64,000 nt of DNA from an uncultured Bacteroidales bacterium (lineage in GTDB: Bacteria; Bacteroidota; Bacteroidia; Bacteroidales; Paludibacteraceae): positions 1-64,000 of the forward strand of contig CACXCA010000015.1 in NCBI GenBank assembly GCA_902766045.1, given 5' to 3'. Below are positions 56,522 through 64,000 of this stretch, piece by piece; positions within the stretch are counted from its first letter, which is position 1; each line of letters opens with the position of its first letter. Under the pieces are notes generated by a model. It saw only the letters and a list, made by a program, of their open reading frames with translations, searched no databases and was not told where the DNA came from. Both the position numbers and the translations under genes were made by a program.

Positions 56522-58588
56522 CTACTCAGGTGTTGTAGATTTTGGTTCTGCAACATCTTCATCCTTCTCGTTCGGTTTCTCATCACTTTGAGGAACACTT
56601 GGTTCAGAGCCCTTATCTTTCTGACTATCCTCCTTGACATTCTCGTCAGATTTAGATGCCTCCTCTTTCTTCTTTTCACTCTCCTCACTCAACTCATCCG
56701 CTCTGGACTTCCATGGACGTTTACCAAATATACGTTCCACGTCATCCGCAAAGATAACCTCTTTTTCGATTAGGATAGAAGCCAACTCCTTCATGCCATC
56801 GAGATGCTGATTCAGAATATCTTTTGCACGTTGATATTGCTCTGCTATCAACTTTTTCACCTCCTCATCAATCACTCTGGATGTCTCTTCGCTATATGGT
56901 TTAGCAAAAGAATAGTCAGAAGCACCTGTAGAATCATAAAAAGAGAGATTCGCCAGTTTATCACTGAAACCATAATAAACCACCATTGCATACGCTTTCT
57001 TGGTTGTTGTCTCCAAGTCATTCAGGGCACCGGTTGACACTTCATTATAAATCAGTTCCTCCGCTGCACGACCTGCTAAAGTAGCACAAATCTCATCCAA
57101 CAAATGTTTTGTAGTAACATGCTGATGTTCCTCTGGCAGATACCAAGCAGCACCCAACGCACGTCCACGAGGTACGATGGTCACCTTCACCAATGGATTA
57201 GCATATTGTAACATCCAACTCACCGTAGCATGTCCAGCTTCATGAATAGCGGTTGATTCCTTTTCAGCCTTTGTCATGATCGCATTCTTCTTCTCCAGAC
57301 CTCCAATAATACGATCGACTGCATCCAAGAAGTCCTGTCTCTCGACCTGTTTCTTTCCCTTACGCGCAGCAATCAGAGCAGCCTCATTACATACATTAGC
57401 AATATCAGCGCCCGAGAAACCTGGGGTCTGACGAGAAAGGAACTCAACATCCACTCCTGCATCAATCTTCACATTACGAAGATGAACATTAAAGATCTCC
57501 TTACGATCATGCACATCAGGAAGATCCACAGCTATCTGTCTGTCAAATCGGCCCGGACGGAGCAATGCACGGTCTAGTATATCCGCACGGTTAGTAGCCG
57601 CCAAGATAATGACACCACTATTGGAGCCAAAGCCATCCATCTCCGTCAGCAACTGATTCAATGTATTCTCACGTTCATCATTAGCGCTCATATTCGGATT
57701 ACGACCTCTGGCACGTCCCACTGCATCAATCTCATCGATAAAGACAATACAAGGAGCCTTTTCTTTTGCCTGACGGAACAGATCTCTCACACGAGAGGCA
57801 CCCACACCCACGAACATCTCAACAAAATCTGAACCCGACATAGAGAAGAACGGTACATCTGCTTCACCAGCCACCGCCTTTGCCAAGAGTGTCTTACCTG
57901 TTCCTGGAGGGCCTACCAGCAACGCACCCTTAGGTATCTTACCACCTAACTCGGTATATTTCTCAGGATTCTTCAAGAAATGAACAATCTCCTGCACTTC
58001 TTCTTTTGCTTCAGAGAGACCTGCCACATCCTTGAATGTCACCTTATCGTTGACACTGTTTTTATCAAAAAGTTTTGCTTTCGATTGTCCCACACTAAAG
58101 ATTCCGCCACCAGGACCGCCGCCCATGCGACGCATCATCAATCCCCAGAAGATAATGATCAAGACGATAGGACCAATTCCCCATAAGATATAGTATGAAT
58201 AATCCGTTGTCTCTTCATACGTCACCTTCACACGCTGGGTAGCATCTTTTTGCCAATCAGCCATGTCTTTCGTAAACTGATCTGCAGAAGGGATCTTACA
58301 GGTCACCACTGGCACACGAACCGAACCTGCCGAATCTTTACCAAAGACCTCAGCAATCTTTTCTGGCACAATCGTCAAATCGGCTGTCTTCTTATTTGTA
58401 TATACCTTAATACTCTCGACCGAGTTGTTCTCTATCAGCTCTCGTATCTCGCTATATGCTATTTCTTTACTCGAAGTTTGGAAATCAGAAAAACTGATTC
58501 CTATCAAAGCAATAGCCAAAAGAACATAAAACCAGGTGAAGCTGAATTTAAATTCTTTCTTAAACTTTGGTTTCTCGTTGTCTGCCAT
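56522..58588 (-). CDS. ftsH: ATP-dependent zinc protease FtsH
   Basis: A 688-residue membrane protease. Two N-terminal helices (about 13-30 and 128-147) flank a periplasmic domain; the AAA+ module has Walker A GPPGTGKT near 230, Walker [12 protein letters not shown] and the second region of homology [23 protein letters not shown] near residue 450 is the zinc site. It ends in a long charged low-complexity tail (about 640-688) rich in Glu, Ser and Lys. rsfS lies 27 bp upstream on the same strand. Confidence 0.97.
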   Translation of the reverse strand: MADNEKPKFKKEFKFSFTWFYVLLAIALIGISFSDFQTSSKEIAYSEIRELIENNSVESIKVYTNKKTADLTIVPEKIAEVFGKDSAGSVRVPVVTCKIPSADQFTKDMADWQKDATQRVKVTYEETTDYSYYILWGIGPIVLIIIFWGLMMRRMGGGPGGGIFSVGQSKAKLFDKNSVNDKVTFKDVAGLSEAKEEVQEIVHFLKNPEKYTELGGKIPKGALLVGPPGTGKTLLAKAVAGEADVPFFSMSGSDFVEMFVGVGASRVRDLFRQAKEKAPCIVFIDEIDAVGRARGRNPNMSANDERENTLNQLLTEMDGFGSNSGVIILAATNRADILDRALLRPGRFDRQIAVDLPDVHDRKEIFNVHLRNVKIDAGVDVEFLSRQTPGFSGADIANVCNEAALIAARKGKKQVERQDFLDAVDRIIGGLEKKNAIMTKAEKESTAIHEAGHATVSWMLQYANPLVKVTIVPRGRALGAAWYLPEEHQHVTTKHLLDEICATLAGRAAEELIYNEVSTGALNDLETTTKKAYAMVVYYGFSDKLANLSFYDSTGASDYSFAKPYSEETSRVIDEEVKKLIAEQYQRAKDILNQHLDGMKELASILIEKEVIFADDVERIFGKRPWKSRADELSEESEKKKEEASKSDENVKEDSQKDKGSEPSVPQSDEKPNEKDEDVAEPKSTTPE

Positions 58589-58615
58589 TGTCTAAATTAT
58601 TTAATTAATTCATAA

Positions 58616-58993
58616 TCATATTTCATCGGGCAACTCGTTGATCACTGCATCTTCCCACAAGGTCTCAATGCTGTAGAAATCACGCAACTCCGGCAAGAAC
58701 ACATGTACAATCACCTCTCCATAATCTAACGCAATCCATTGCGCGTTAGCGTAGCCATCCACACCAAAAGGTTTCACCTTTATCTCTTCACGCACATAAT
58801 CCTTAATCGAATCTGCAATAGATGCTACATGTGTATTGGATCGGCCCTGACAGATAACAAAATTACGGAAAACATAATTGTCGATATGAGACATATCCAC
58901 AGTAACTATTTTCTCTCCTTTTCTTTCCCGGATTCCCTCTACAATCTTATTAACCAACAAGTCGGTTTCATCTAATACTTTTTTCTTTCCCAT
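58616..58993 (-). CDS. rsfS: Ribosome silencing factor RsfS
   Basis: The 125-residue protein (start MGKKKVLDETDLLVNKIV) matches the RsfS/DUF143 family, which binds ribosomal protein uL14 to block subunit joining. Family motifs: NFVICQGRSNTHVASIADSI, GYANAQWIALDYGEVIVHVF and FYSIETLWEDA. The longer frame by five codons is less likely. A 21-bp repeat lies just upstream. Confidence 0.95.
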   Translation of the reverse strand: MGKKKVLDETDLLVNKIVEGIRERKGEKIVTVDMSHIDNYVFRNFVICQGRSNTHVASIADSIKDYVREEIKVKPFGVDGYANAQWIALDYGEVIVHVFLPELRDFYSIETLWEDAVINELPDEI

Positions 58994-59002
58994 ATTTATC
59001 GT

Positions 59003-59023
59003 ATTCAAGGTGGGTTTTATAAA
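59003..59023. repeat. 21-bp interspersed sequence, copy 2
   Basis: ATTCAAGGTGGGTTTTATAAA matches the copy at 37106-37126 in 19 of 21 positions. It ends ten bp upstream of rsfS on the same relative side. Confidence 0.5.
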
Positions 59024-59065
59024 ATCATTTCGTGTATTTTCCTAATCCTTTTCGATATTCATTTT

Positions 59066-59093
59066 GTGGAGACGCAATGCATTGCGTCTCTAC
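59066..59093. repeat. GAGACG palindromic element, single copy
   Basis: A perfect 22-bp palindrome (59069-59090) identical to the closing palindrome of the 8880-8991 element, with flanking GTG and TAC. It lies between rsfS and argH. Confidence 0.85.
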
Positions 59094-59190
59094 GGTGATT
59101 AAATGACTATCAATAAAATTCAAAAAGCACCGAAATTTTATCACCCCACAAATTTTACTAATTTTTATTTAAATGGTGACTGTATAGAAA

Positions 59191-60528
59191 TCACCTCAAC
59201 AGTTTTTGAATTGCCGTATCCACCTTCTCAAAAGAGAACTCCTTCATGGATTTTTCCATCAAATCCTGAATCTTATCATTACACAAATTTCCTATACTTC
59301 CTTCGTGTGTATGGTGTATATTCTTATTCGGCGTGAATTTTCCTGCTTCAATATCCAAACCGACCTTTTTATAGGCATCACGGAAAGGCATTCCCGACAA
59401 TACCAAACGGTTCACCTCCTCCACGCTGAATATAAAATCATACTTCGGATCATCTAGGATATTCTCTCTGATTTTCACATCCCTCATGATGTGAGTCGTC
59501 ATTTTCAAACAATCCTTCAACTCATCGAACACTGGAATGAATATCTCCTTAATAATTTGCAAATCACGGAAATAACCAGAAGGGAGATTATTCATGATCA
59601 TCATAATCTGCTGAGGCAACGTCTGAATCTTATTGCATTTTGCACGCGTCAACTCAAAGACATCTGGATTTTTCTTATGAGGCATGATGCTTGAACCTGT
59701 CGTACACTCATCAGGCAATTTAATGAATCCAAAATTCTGACTTGTGAACATACATGAATCAAAGGCCAACTTTGAGATGGTCGAAGCGATGCCTGCCAAC
59801 GCAAAAGCAACTGTTTTTTCCACCTTACCTCGTCCCATCTGAGCATATATCACATTATAATCCATCGTGTCAAATCCCAACAGATCAGTTGTCATCTGAC
59901 GATTCAATGGAAAGGAAGAACCGTATCCAGCTGCCGAGCCAAGCGGATTTCGATTCGTCATTTTCCATGCTGCCAAAAGCAATGCCATATCATCCACCAA
60001 ACTTTCTGCATAGGCACCAAACCATAGACCAAAAGAGGATGGCATAGCAATCTGCAAATGAGTATAGCCCGGAAGCAAAACATCTTTATATTTATTGCTT
60101 TGTTCTATCAGAACATGGAACAAATCCATCACAGCATTTGCCACAAGATGAATCTGTTCGCGAATGAACAGCTTCATGTCCAACAAGACCTGATCATTAC
60201 GAGAGCGTCCGCTATGTATCTTTTTTCCTAAATCACCTAATTTACGGGTCAAAAGAAGTTCCACCTGAGAGTGAACATCTTCAACACCCTCTTCAATCTT
60301 AAAATCGCCCGATTCGGCTAGTTTATATATAGACTTGAGTTCTTTCAAAAGAATAGGTAGTTCATCCTTTCCCAAAAGACCGATAGACTCCAACATTGTA
60401 ATGTGAGCCATAGATCCTAAAACATCATGTTTTGCCAAAAAAAGATCCATTTCGATATCTCTTCCGACAGTAAAGCGTTCTATCTCTTCATTCGTAGCTT
60501 TACCTTTATCCCATAATTTCTGAGCCAT
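59191..60528 (-). CDS. argH: Argininosuccinate lyase
   Basis: ArgH cleaves argininosuccinate to arginine and fumarate. The 445-residue protein shows the family's HSGRSRNDQV (near 100), LPGYTHLQIAMPSSFGLW, GSAAGYGSSFPLNR, and the signature GSSIMPHKKNPDVFELTR. Length is typical. It stands alone between rsfS and unknown genes. Confidence 0.96.
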   Translation of the reverse strand: MAQKLWDKGKATNEEIERFTVGRDIEMDLFLAKHDVLGSMAHITMLESIGLLGKDELPILLKELKSIYKLAESGDFKIEEGVEDVHSQVELLLTRKLGDLGKKIHSGRSRNDQVLLDMKLFIREQIHLVANAVMDLFHVLIEQSNKYKDVLLPGYTHLQIAMPSSFGLWFGAYAESLVDDMALLLAAWKMTNRNPLGSAAGYGSSFPLNRQMTTDLLGFDTMDYNVIYAQMGRGKVEKTVAFALAGIASTISKLAFDSCMFTSQNFGFIKLPDECTTGSSIMPHKKNPDVFELTRAKCNKIQTLPQQIMMIMNNLPSGYFRDLQIIKEIFIPVFDELKDCLKMTTHIMRDVKIRENILDDPKYDFIFSVEEVNRLVLSGMPFRDAYKKVGLDIEAGKFTPNKNIHHTHEGSIGNLCNDKIQDLMEKSMKEFSFEKVDTAIQKLLR

Positions 60529-60621
60529 TCAGTTTGTATTTATATTAATTTATCTATTATCAGTTTTAAACGACAAATTTATACTTTTTTTTGGAAAAGA
60601 CGAGCGTGATGAAACATAAAA

Positions 60622-61110
60622 TCACCGCCTCTTATTTTCAAACTTTTCAATCATCTCATTCAGTTTTTTGACATCCTCTTCTGAAAGGATTCCCTCCTGA
60701 TGGAACGGCACAATAGTGTCTATCACATAGTCATACTCAATATCATTGCGGATTCGTCCTCGCTTCATTATCTTCTCTAGTTTGTTTTCGCGTTCATAGG
60801 GAAGGTTCGCTTCCTTAATACGTCGCCAAAACTCATCCACGTCAGGTCCTGCTGCTTCTTGGAAATATGTAAAAAAATCTTCAATATCATATTTTAGACT
60901 TTGCAACGTTTGAAATTTCTTTTCTGCATTTAGGACTAACTCTTTTGTATGATTATTACATTTAATAAACCATTCAATTAAAGTATATGATACGCCGTCA
61001 TAAACATAATTCATTTTATCTCTTCCCAGAGGATATTCTAAAAGTACTTGATTTGCCAAATCGATAGCCTTTATTAGGTTATCACGTGCTTCTAAATATT
61101 TTTTACTTGC
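60622..61110 (-). CDS. Uncharacterised helical protein
   Basis: A 162-residue protein (ATG 61110), mostly helix with charged residues: LEARDNLIKAIDLANQVLLEY, a middle block with EDFFTYFQEAAGPDVDEFW and a C-terminal LSEEDVKKLNEMIEKFENK. No known domain was recognised. The upstream ten codons (MKQLISIFI...) are hydrophobic and not homologous-looking. It is separate from argH by 93 bp and might be transcribed with it. Confidence 0.7.
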   Translation of the reverse strand, partial: ASKKYLEARDNLIKAIDLANQVLLEYPLGRDKMNYVYDGVSYTLIEWFIKCNNHTKELVLNAEKKFQTLQSLKYDIEDFFTYFQEAAGPDVDEFWRRIKEANLPYERENKLEKIMKRGRIRNDIEYDYVIDTIVPFHQEGILSEEDVKKLNEMIEKFENKRR

Positions 61111-61185
61111 CATAATAAAAATAGATATTAGCTGTTTCAAATTCCTTTTTTTGGCACAAATTCACTTATTCTATTCTTCCATCTC

Positions 61186-61785
61186 TTAATTTCCGACCCA
61201 TTCTTTTGTATGATAAACATACATCAACGAATCAGAAAGCATCTTTTCATATTTTATGTTGCTATACTCTTCTTCTCCGGATACGTCCTCCTTTTCAACA
61301 TTATACCAGAGGGAATGGGTAAATGTTTCAGTATCTTCTCTTAGTAAAGTTCGATGCCTAAATTTCAAATCAATAATCACACCTTTCCCATTGTATTGGA
61401 CACTGAATATGTCAATGTTCAACTCCTTTTCCAATGACTTTAGGCAGACTGAATCAGCAGAATTAATCCATAACCATATACTATTCTTTGGAGTGATGGG
61501 CCAACTACCATCCGGATTGCACCAACTACCATAACATGGCTGCTCCTTTAAAATTGCATCATAATCCACATCCTTTATCACATGGGCACAATATTGCTGA
61601 TACTTAGCAATGTCAGAATCATCTATCTGCACAATCTTTTCTGCCTCTTCCTTGTCAAATAGATAATAAAAATTAATATATGCTGCTATAATGCAAGAAC
61701 ACCACCATCCCAAAATTAATAACGCCAATAAGAAAACAATTAAAAACGGGGATAGAAGCAAAAGCAATAATTTCTTATTTATCAT
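61186..61785 (-). CDS. Uncharacterised membrane-anchored protein
   Basis: A 199-residue protein with a hydrophobic N-terminus (about residues 5-44: LLLLLLSPFLIVFLLALLIL then IIAAYINFYYLF) and a soluble rest with few Cys. Not recognised. It runs toward the previous unknown gene in the same direction (75 bp gap). Confidence 0.65.
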   Translation of the reverse strand: MINKKLLLLLLSPFLIVFLLALLILGWWCSCIIAAYINFYYLFDKEEAEKIVQIDDSDIAKYQQYCAHVIKDVDYDAILKEQPCYGSWCNPDGSWPITPKNSIWLWINSADSVCLKSLEKELNIDIFSVQYNGKGVIIDLKFRHRTLLREDTETFTHSLWYNVEKEDVSGEEEYSNIKYEKMLSDSLMYVYHTKEWVGN

Positions 61786-61841
61786 TTTTATGCTATTTTT
61801 ATATGACTTGTTTGAACAAATTTACGCTAGGAGAAAAAGTA

Positions 61842-62036
61842 TTAGACACATGCAATATCTCCCCCGTCTTGTAGAGACGCGGCGCGCCACGTCTGTACAA
61901 GATAGTCGGTTACTGCCGTGAACAACGTATCCTTTCCGTCGTTCCTGACGTAAATCGCTGTCAGACCGCTATCAACGCAAAGATAGTGGATTTCACGGGA
62001 TTTGCCGTCACTAGTAATCTCTTTTTCATAGTCTCA
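61842..62036 (-). pseudogene. Remnant of an RHS/YD-repeat gene
   Basis: Read on the minus strand from 62033, a fragment encodes DYEKEITSDGKSREIHYLC then VDSGLTAIYVRNDGKDTLF and TAVTDYL, before the palindrome breaks the pattern. Bacteroidota RHS-repeat proteins have Y-E-K-x...REIHY-x-x-G...GLAAIYVK-x-x-G-x-DTLYY-x-x-TDHLGS at the end of their repeats, and the match is clear over about 47 residues. Nothing else of an RHS gene remains. The palindromic repeat starts at the break. Confidence 0.6.
61868..61901. repeat. GAGACG palindromic element, diverged copy
   Basis: CTTGTAGAGACG and its near complement CGTCTGTACAAG flank GGCGCGCC. It keeps the GTAGAGACG end but has a different centre. It starts where the RHS-like fragment ends. 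Confidence 0.7.
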
Positions 62037-62347
62037 GAGACAATTTTGCATTCGAAATATTCACTTCAAACATAACGCAGACTAGTGTTGTTTTACACTA
62101 ATCTGCATATTTCTCAAATCTATTGATGCTAATAGATGGAGACATGAGAATTCATTTGATTGTTCAAAGCATCAATACTTATTAACCCTATGAACACATC
62201 AAAGGGAATTTTTTCGCATTCCCCGACCATTCAGAAAAAAAGCATGGCATCTTCCTTCAAAAAAGTCTTAAATAATTTCCAAAAAACAAAAAAATGTCCG
62301 TTATTTGCAAACTAGAATTTTCGAATTAATAAATTAAAAAATATAGT

Positions 62348-62524
62348 ATGAATAAGATCATGAGATATGTTGGAATAATGCTAGTACTTTTAGGTGCGCT
62401 TATTCTGATATTGTATTACTTAGGAGTTTTTGGTTCGAATGCTGCTTTAGCAACTGCAGGTGTCACAATGATTTTGGGTGTTATCGCTCATGTGATTCTC
62501 AACAAGCGCTTTATGGATGACTGA
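62348..62524 (+). CDS. 58-aa two-helix membrane protein
   Basis: Begins MNKIMRYVGIMLVLLGAL, with two hydrophobic segments (about 8-25 and 34-50) and ends in KRFMDD. A strong terminator follows 29 bp after the stop. It stands alone, convergent with rprY. Similar one- or two-helix proteins are common in Bacteroidales genomes but uncharacterised. Confidence 0.65.
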   Translation: MNKIMRYVGIMLVLLGALILILYYLGVFGSNAALATAGVTMILGVIAHVILNKRFMDD

Positions 62525-62553
62525 TTAATTCCTACGAAAAAACGAAAAAAATT

Positions 62554-62584
62554 TAGGCTGCCCATCAGGACAGCCTATTTTTTT
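62554..62584. terminator. Bidirectional terminator between small membrane gene and rprY
   Basis: TAGGCTG pairs with CAGCCTA, with two further G-C pairs inside after a mismatch and a four-base loop, then seven T; on the other strand a T run also follows. Confidence 0.88.
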
Positions 62585-62601
62585 GCAGTACAATTCAGAC
62601 C

Positions 62602-63312
62602 TTACTCTGCATTAGACGTTGAATTAGGATAAATAATCTTATATCCCTTTCCATGTACATTCATAATCTCCACATCTGGATCTTCCTTCAAAATCTTTCT
62701 CAACTTAGTGATATAAACATCCATACTTCTTGCATTGAAGTAGTTGTCTTCATCCCAGATGGTACGCAATGCATGGTTTCTCTCTAACACATCATTTGCA
62801 TGGTTACAAAGCATTGCCAACAATTCAGACTCTTTTGTTGTCAGCTTGATTACCTCATTATTAATCGATAATTGTTGTTTCTGTGTATCAAAGATGAATT
62901 TTCCAACATGAAAGACTGGATCTTCTTTTGATTTTTTGCCTTTCACACGACGCAATATCGCTTCGATACGAAGCAACAGTTCTTCCATACTGAATGGTTT
63001 GGTCATGTAATCGTCAGCTCCGATACGGAATCCTTCCAAAATATCCTCTTTCAATGTCTTAGCCGTCAAGAAAAGAATTGGCACATCCGCATCCACCTGT
63101 CTAATCTCCTGCGCCAATGTGAATCCATCCTTTTTAGGCATCATAACATCGAACACACACAAATCATATTTTTCTTTCACGAACGCTTTATATCCAGCCT
63201 CTCCATCTACCATAAGATCTGTGTCATATCCTTTCGCCTGAAGATATTCACGAAGAAGCATTCCGAGGTTCTCGTCATCCTCGCATAATAAGATTCTTGT
63301 CTTTTCATCCAT
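62602..63312 (-). CDS. rprY: OmpR-family response regulator RprY
   Basis: The 236-residue regulator has an N-terminal receiver (CEDDENLG acidic pocket, phospho-acceptor Asp55 in VFDVMMP, Lys in YMTKPF) and a C-terminal winged helix (LTTKESELLAMLCNHANDV, RSMDVYITKLRKIL, GKGYKI). It is the RprY type that, in Bacteroides and Porphyromonas, responds to stress and nutritional cues. It directly follows its kinase gene by five bp. Confidence 0.92.
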   Translation of the reverse strand: MDEKTRILLCEDDENLGMLLREYLQAKGYDTDLMVDGEAGYKAFVKEKYDLCVFDVMMPKKDGFTLAQEIRQVDADVPILFLTAKTLKEDILEGFRIGADDYMTKPFSMEELLLRIEAILRRVKGKKSKEDPVFHVGKFIFDTQKQQLSINNEVIKLTTKESELLAMLCNHANDVLERNHALRTIWDEDNYFNARSMDVYITKLRKILKEDPDVEIMNVHGKGYKIIYPNSTSNAE

Positions 63313-63317
63313 ATTAT

Positions 63318-64000
63318 TTATTGTTTAATTGGTATTGCTATAATAAATTTTGTACCCTTGTCCAATTCACTCTCTACCTTGATTGTTCCACCATGGTCTG
63401 TCACGACTTTTTTTACGTATGCCAATCCTAATCCAAAGCCTTTCACATTGTGTATATTACTTGTTGGCACTCTATAAAATTTATCAAAGATACTTTTCAA
63501 ATTACTCTTCTTTATACCGATTCCGTTATCTTCCACCGAAATTAGTAATTTATTTTTTTCGTTCCAAGTTTTCAATCTTAAAATGAGAGGACCTCTCGAA
63601 TATTTCACCGCATTGTCCATTAAATTATAGATTATATTGGTGAAGTGCACCTCATCCACCTCGGCTATAGCATGTTCTGCATCCAGCTCCGTCTGTATGT
63701 CGCCTCCCGTATTCTCCACCTTTATGGCAAATGTTCCCGCAATAGTAAGGATCATCTCATTGATATCCTTTTCCTGCAACTTCAGTGCACTACTCTCTTT
63801 TTCAAAGATTGACATCTGCAACACCTTTTCAATCTGCTGCGACAATCGTTTCGTCTCATCTTTAATCGTCTTCGACAAATGACCAATCATGATCTCTGTT
63901 TTAGGTACACTCTCATCATTCAACATTTGTGCCGCAAGAGATATGGTAGAAACGGGCGTCTTCAACTCATGCGTCATATTATTCATAAAATCGGTTCGCA
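63318..64000 (-). CDS. rprX: Histidine kinase RprX, N-terminal part outside window
   Basis: The visible C-terminal 227 codons run from RTDFMNNMTHELKTP (H-box) through LMDNAVKYS (N-box), VEDNGIGI (G1) and GFGLGLAYVKKVV (G2). The frame is open past the right edge; the ATG at 63986 is internal to the H-box and not the true start. It pairs with RprY, which it phosphorylates. Confidence 0.9.
   Translation of the reverse strand, partial: RTDFMNNMTHELKTPVSTISLAAQMLNDESVPKTEIMIGHLSKTIKDETKRLSQQIEKVLQMSIFEKESSALKLQEKDINEMILTIAGTFAIKVENTGGDIQTELDAEHAIAEVDEVHFTNIIYNLMDNAVKYSRGPLILRLKTWNEKNKLLISVEDNGIGIKKSNLKSIFDKFYRVPTSNIHNVKGFGLGLAYVKKVVTDHGGTIKVESELDKGTKFIIAIPIKQ

Larger units (their letters stand above)
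61786..62347. other. Non-coding region with RHS relic and hairpin
   Basis: The 562-bp gap holds the palindrome at 61868, an RHS-like fragment (61842-62036), a minus-strand TATCTTTG (61978-61985), and an imperfect hairpin at 62077-62106 (GCAGACTAGTGT with its near complement, six-base loop) without a T run. The last 200 bp are AT-rich leader to the small membrane gene with no clear promoter. Confidence 0.6.

Noticed and set aside
62077-62106. Hairpin as a terminator
   Set aside because: The stem is good but no T run follows on either strand, and no gene ends close by.

Overview
The window is a stretch of chromosome from an AT-rich member of the Bacteroidota, almost certainly the order Bacteroidales. 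The signs are: type IX secretion (T9SS) proteins of the PorP/SprF, PD40-propeller and type-B C-terminal-domain families; promoters of the Bacteroidota type (TTTG, about 19 nt, TAnnTTTG); a giant hybrid AraC-type regulator; an RprX/RprY two-component pair; a GlsA/GlsB-like glycine-lipid gene pair; and an unbroken division and cell-wall (dcw) cluster. MurE carries the DNPR motif, so the peptidoglycan is expected to contain meso-diaminopimelate. No rRNA, tRNA, CRISPR array, insertion sequence or prophage was seen.

Layout. (1) 1-7.6 kb, minus strand: a T9SS surface-protein locus, read as PD40 propeller, PorP/SprF, a 995-aa beta-helix cargo with a type-B sorting domain, then a paralogous cargo that runs off the left edge. 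(2) 7.9-24.9 kb, minus strand: LD-carboxypeptidase, YqeY-like protein and the dcw cluster in the order mraZ-rsmH-ftsL-ftsI-murE-mraY-murD-ftsW-murG-murC-ftsQ-ftsA-ftsZ. The mraZ promoter carries two direct repeats that look like MraZ operator boxes. (3) 25.1-37.1 kb: mixed housekeeping genes, including glsA-glsB, ybaK, a HelD-like helicase, a cytoplasmic propeller, gldA, rnhA, argE, a DMT exporter and a membrane J-domain protein. (4) 37.3-44 kb, plus strand: PepSY-like lipoprotein, sulfatase-modifying-factor-like protein, ileS with strikingly different base composition, a DUF3791-DUF3990-DUF3791 trio and a deleted YiiX-like peptidase. (5) 44-51 kb, plus strand: an unusual radical SAM-Nudix fusion whose promoter is bracketed by two copies of the same palindrome, then a hybrid two-component regulator that lacks its ATPase domain, and a second radical SAM protein. 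(6) 51-61.8 kb, minus strand: a NapH-NapG-like fusion ferredoxin, Dabb protein, MFS exporter, outer-membrane beta-barrel protein, ftsH-rsfS, argH and two unknown proteins. (7) 61.8-64 kb: a decayed RHS-repeat fragment, a 58-aa membrane protein, and rprY-rprX (rprX cut by the right edge).

The best candidates for something undescribed are the radical SAM-Nudix fusion with its doubled operator, the DUF3791/DUF3990 trio (a possible toxin-antitoxin module with an ADP-ribosyltransferase-like fold), the kinase-less hybrid regulator, and the GAGACG palindromic repeat family, which occurs three times and in one case has expanded into seven 14-bp units. Several gene starts were set downstream of the longest open frame because an intact TAnnTTTG box lies inside the longer version. 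All functional statements rest on reading motifs by eye; no database search was run.
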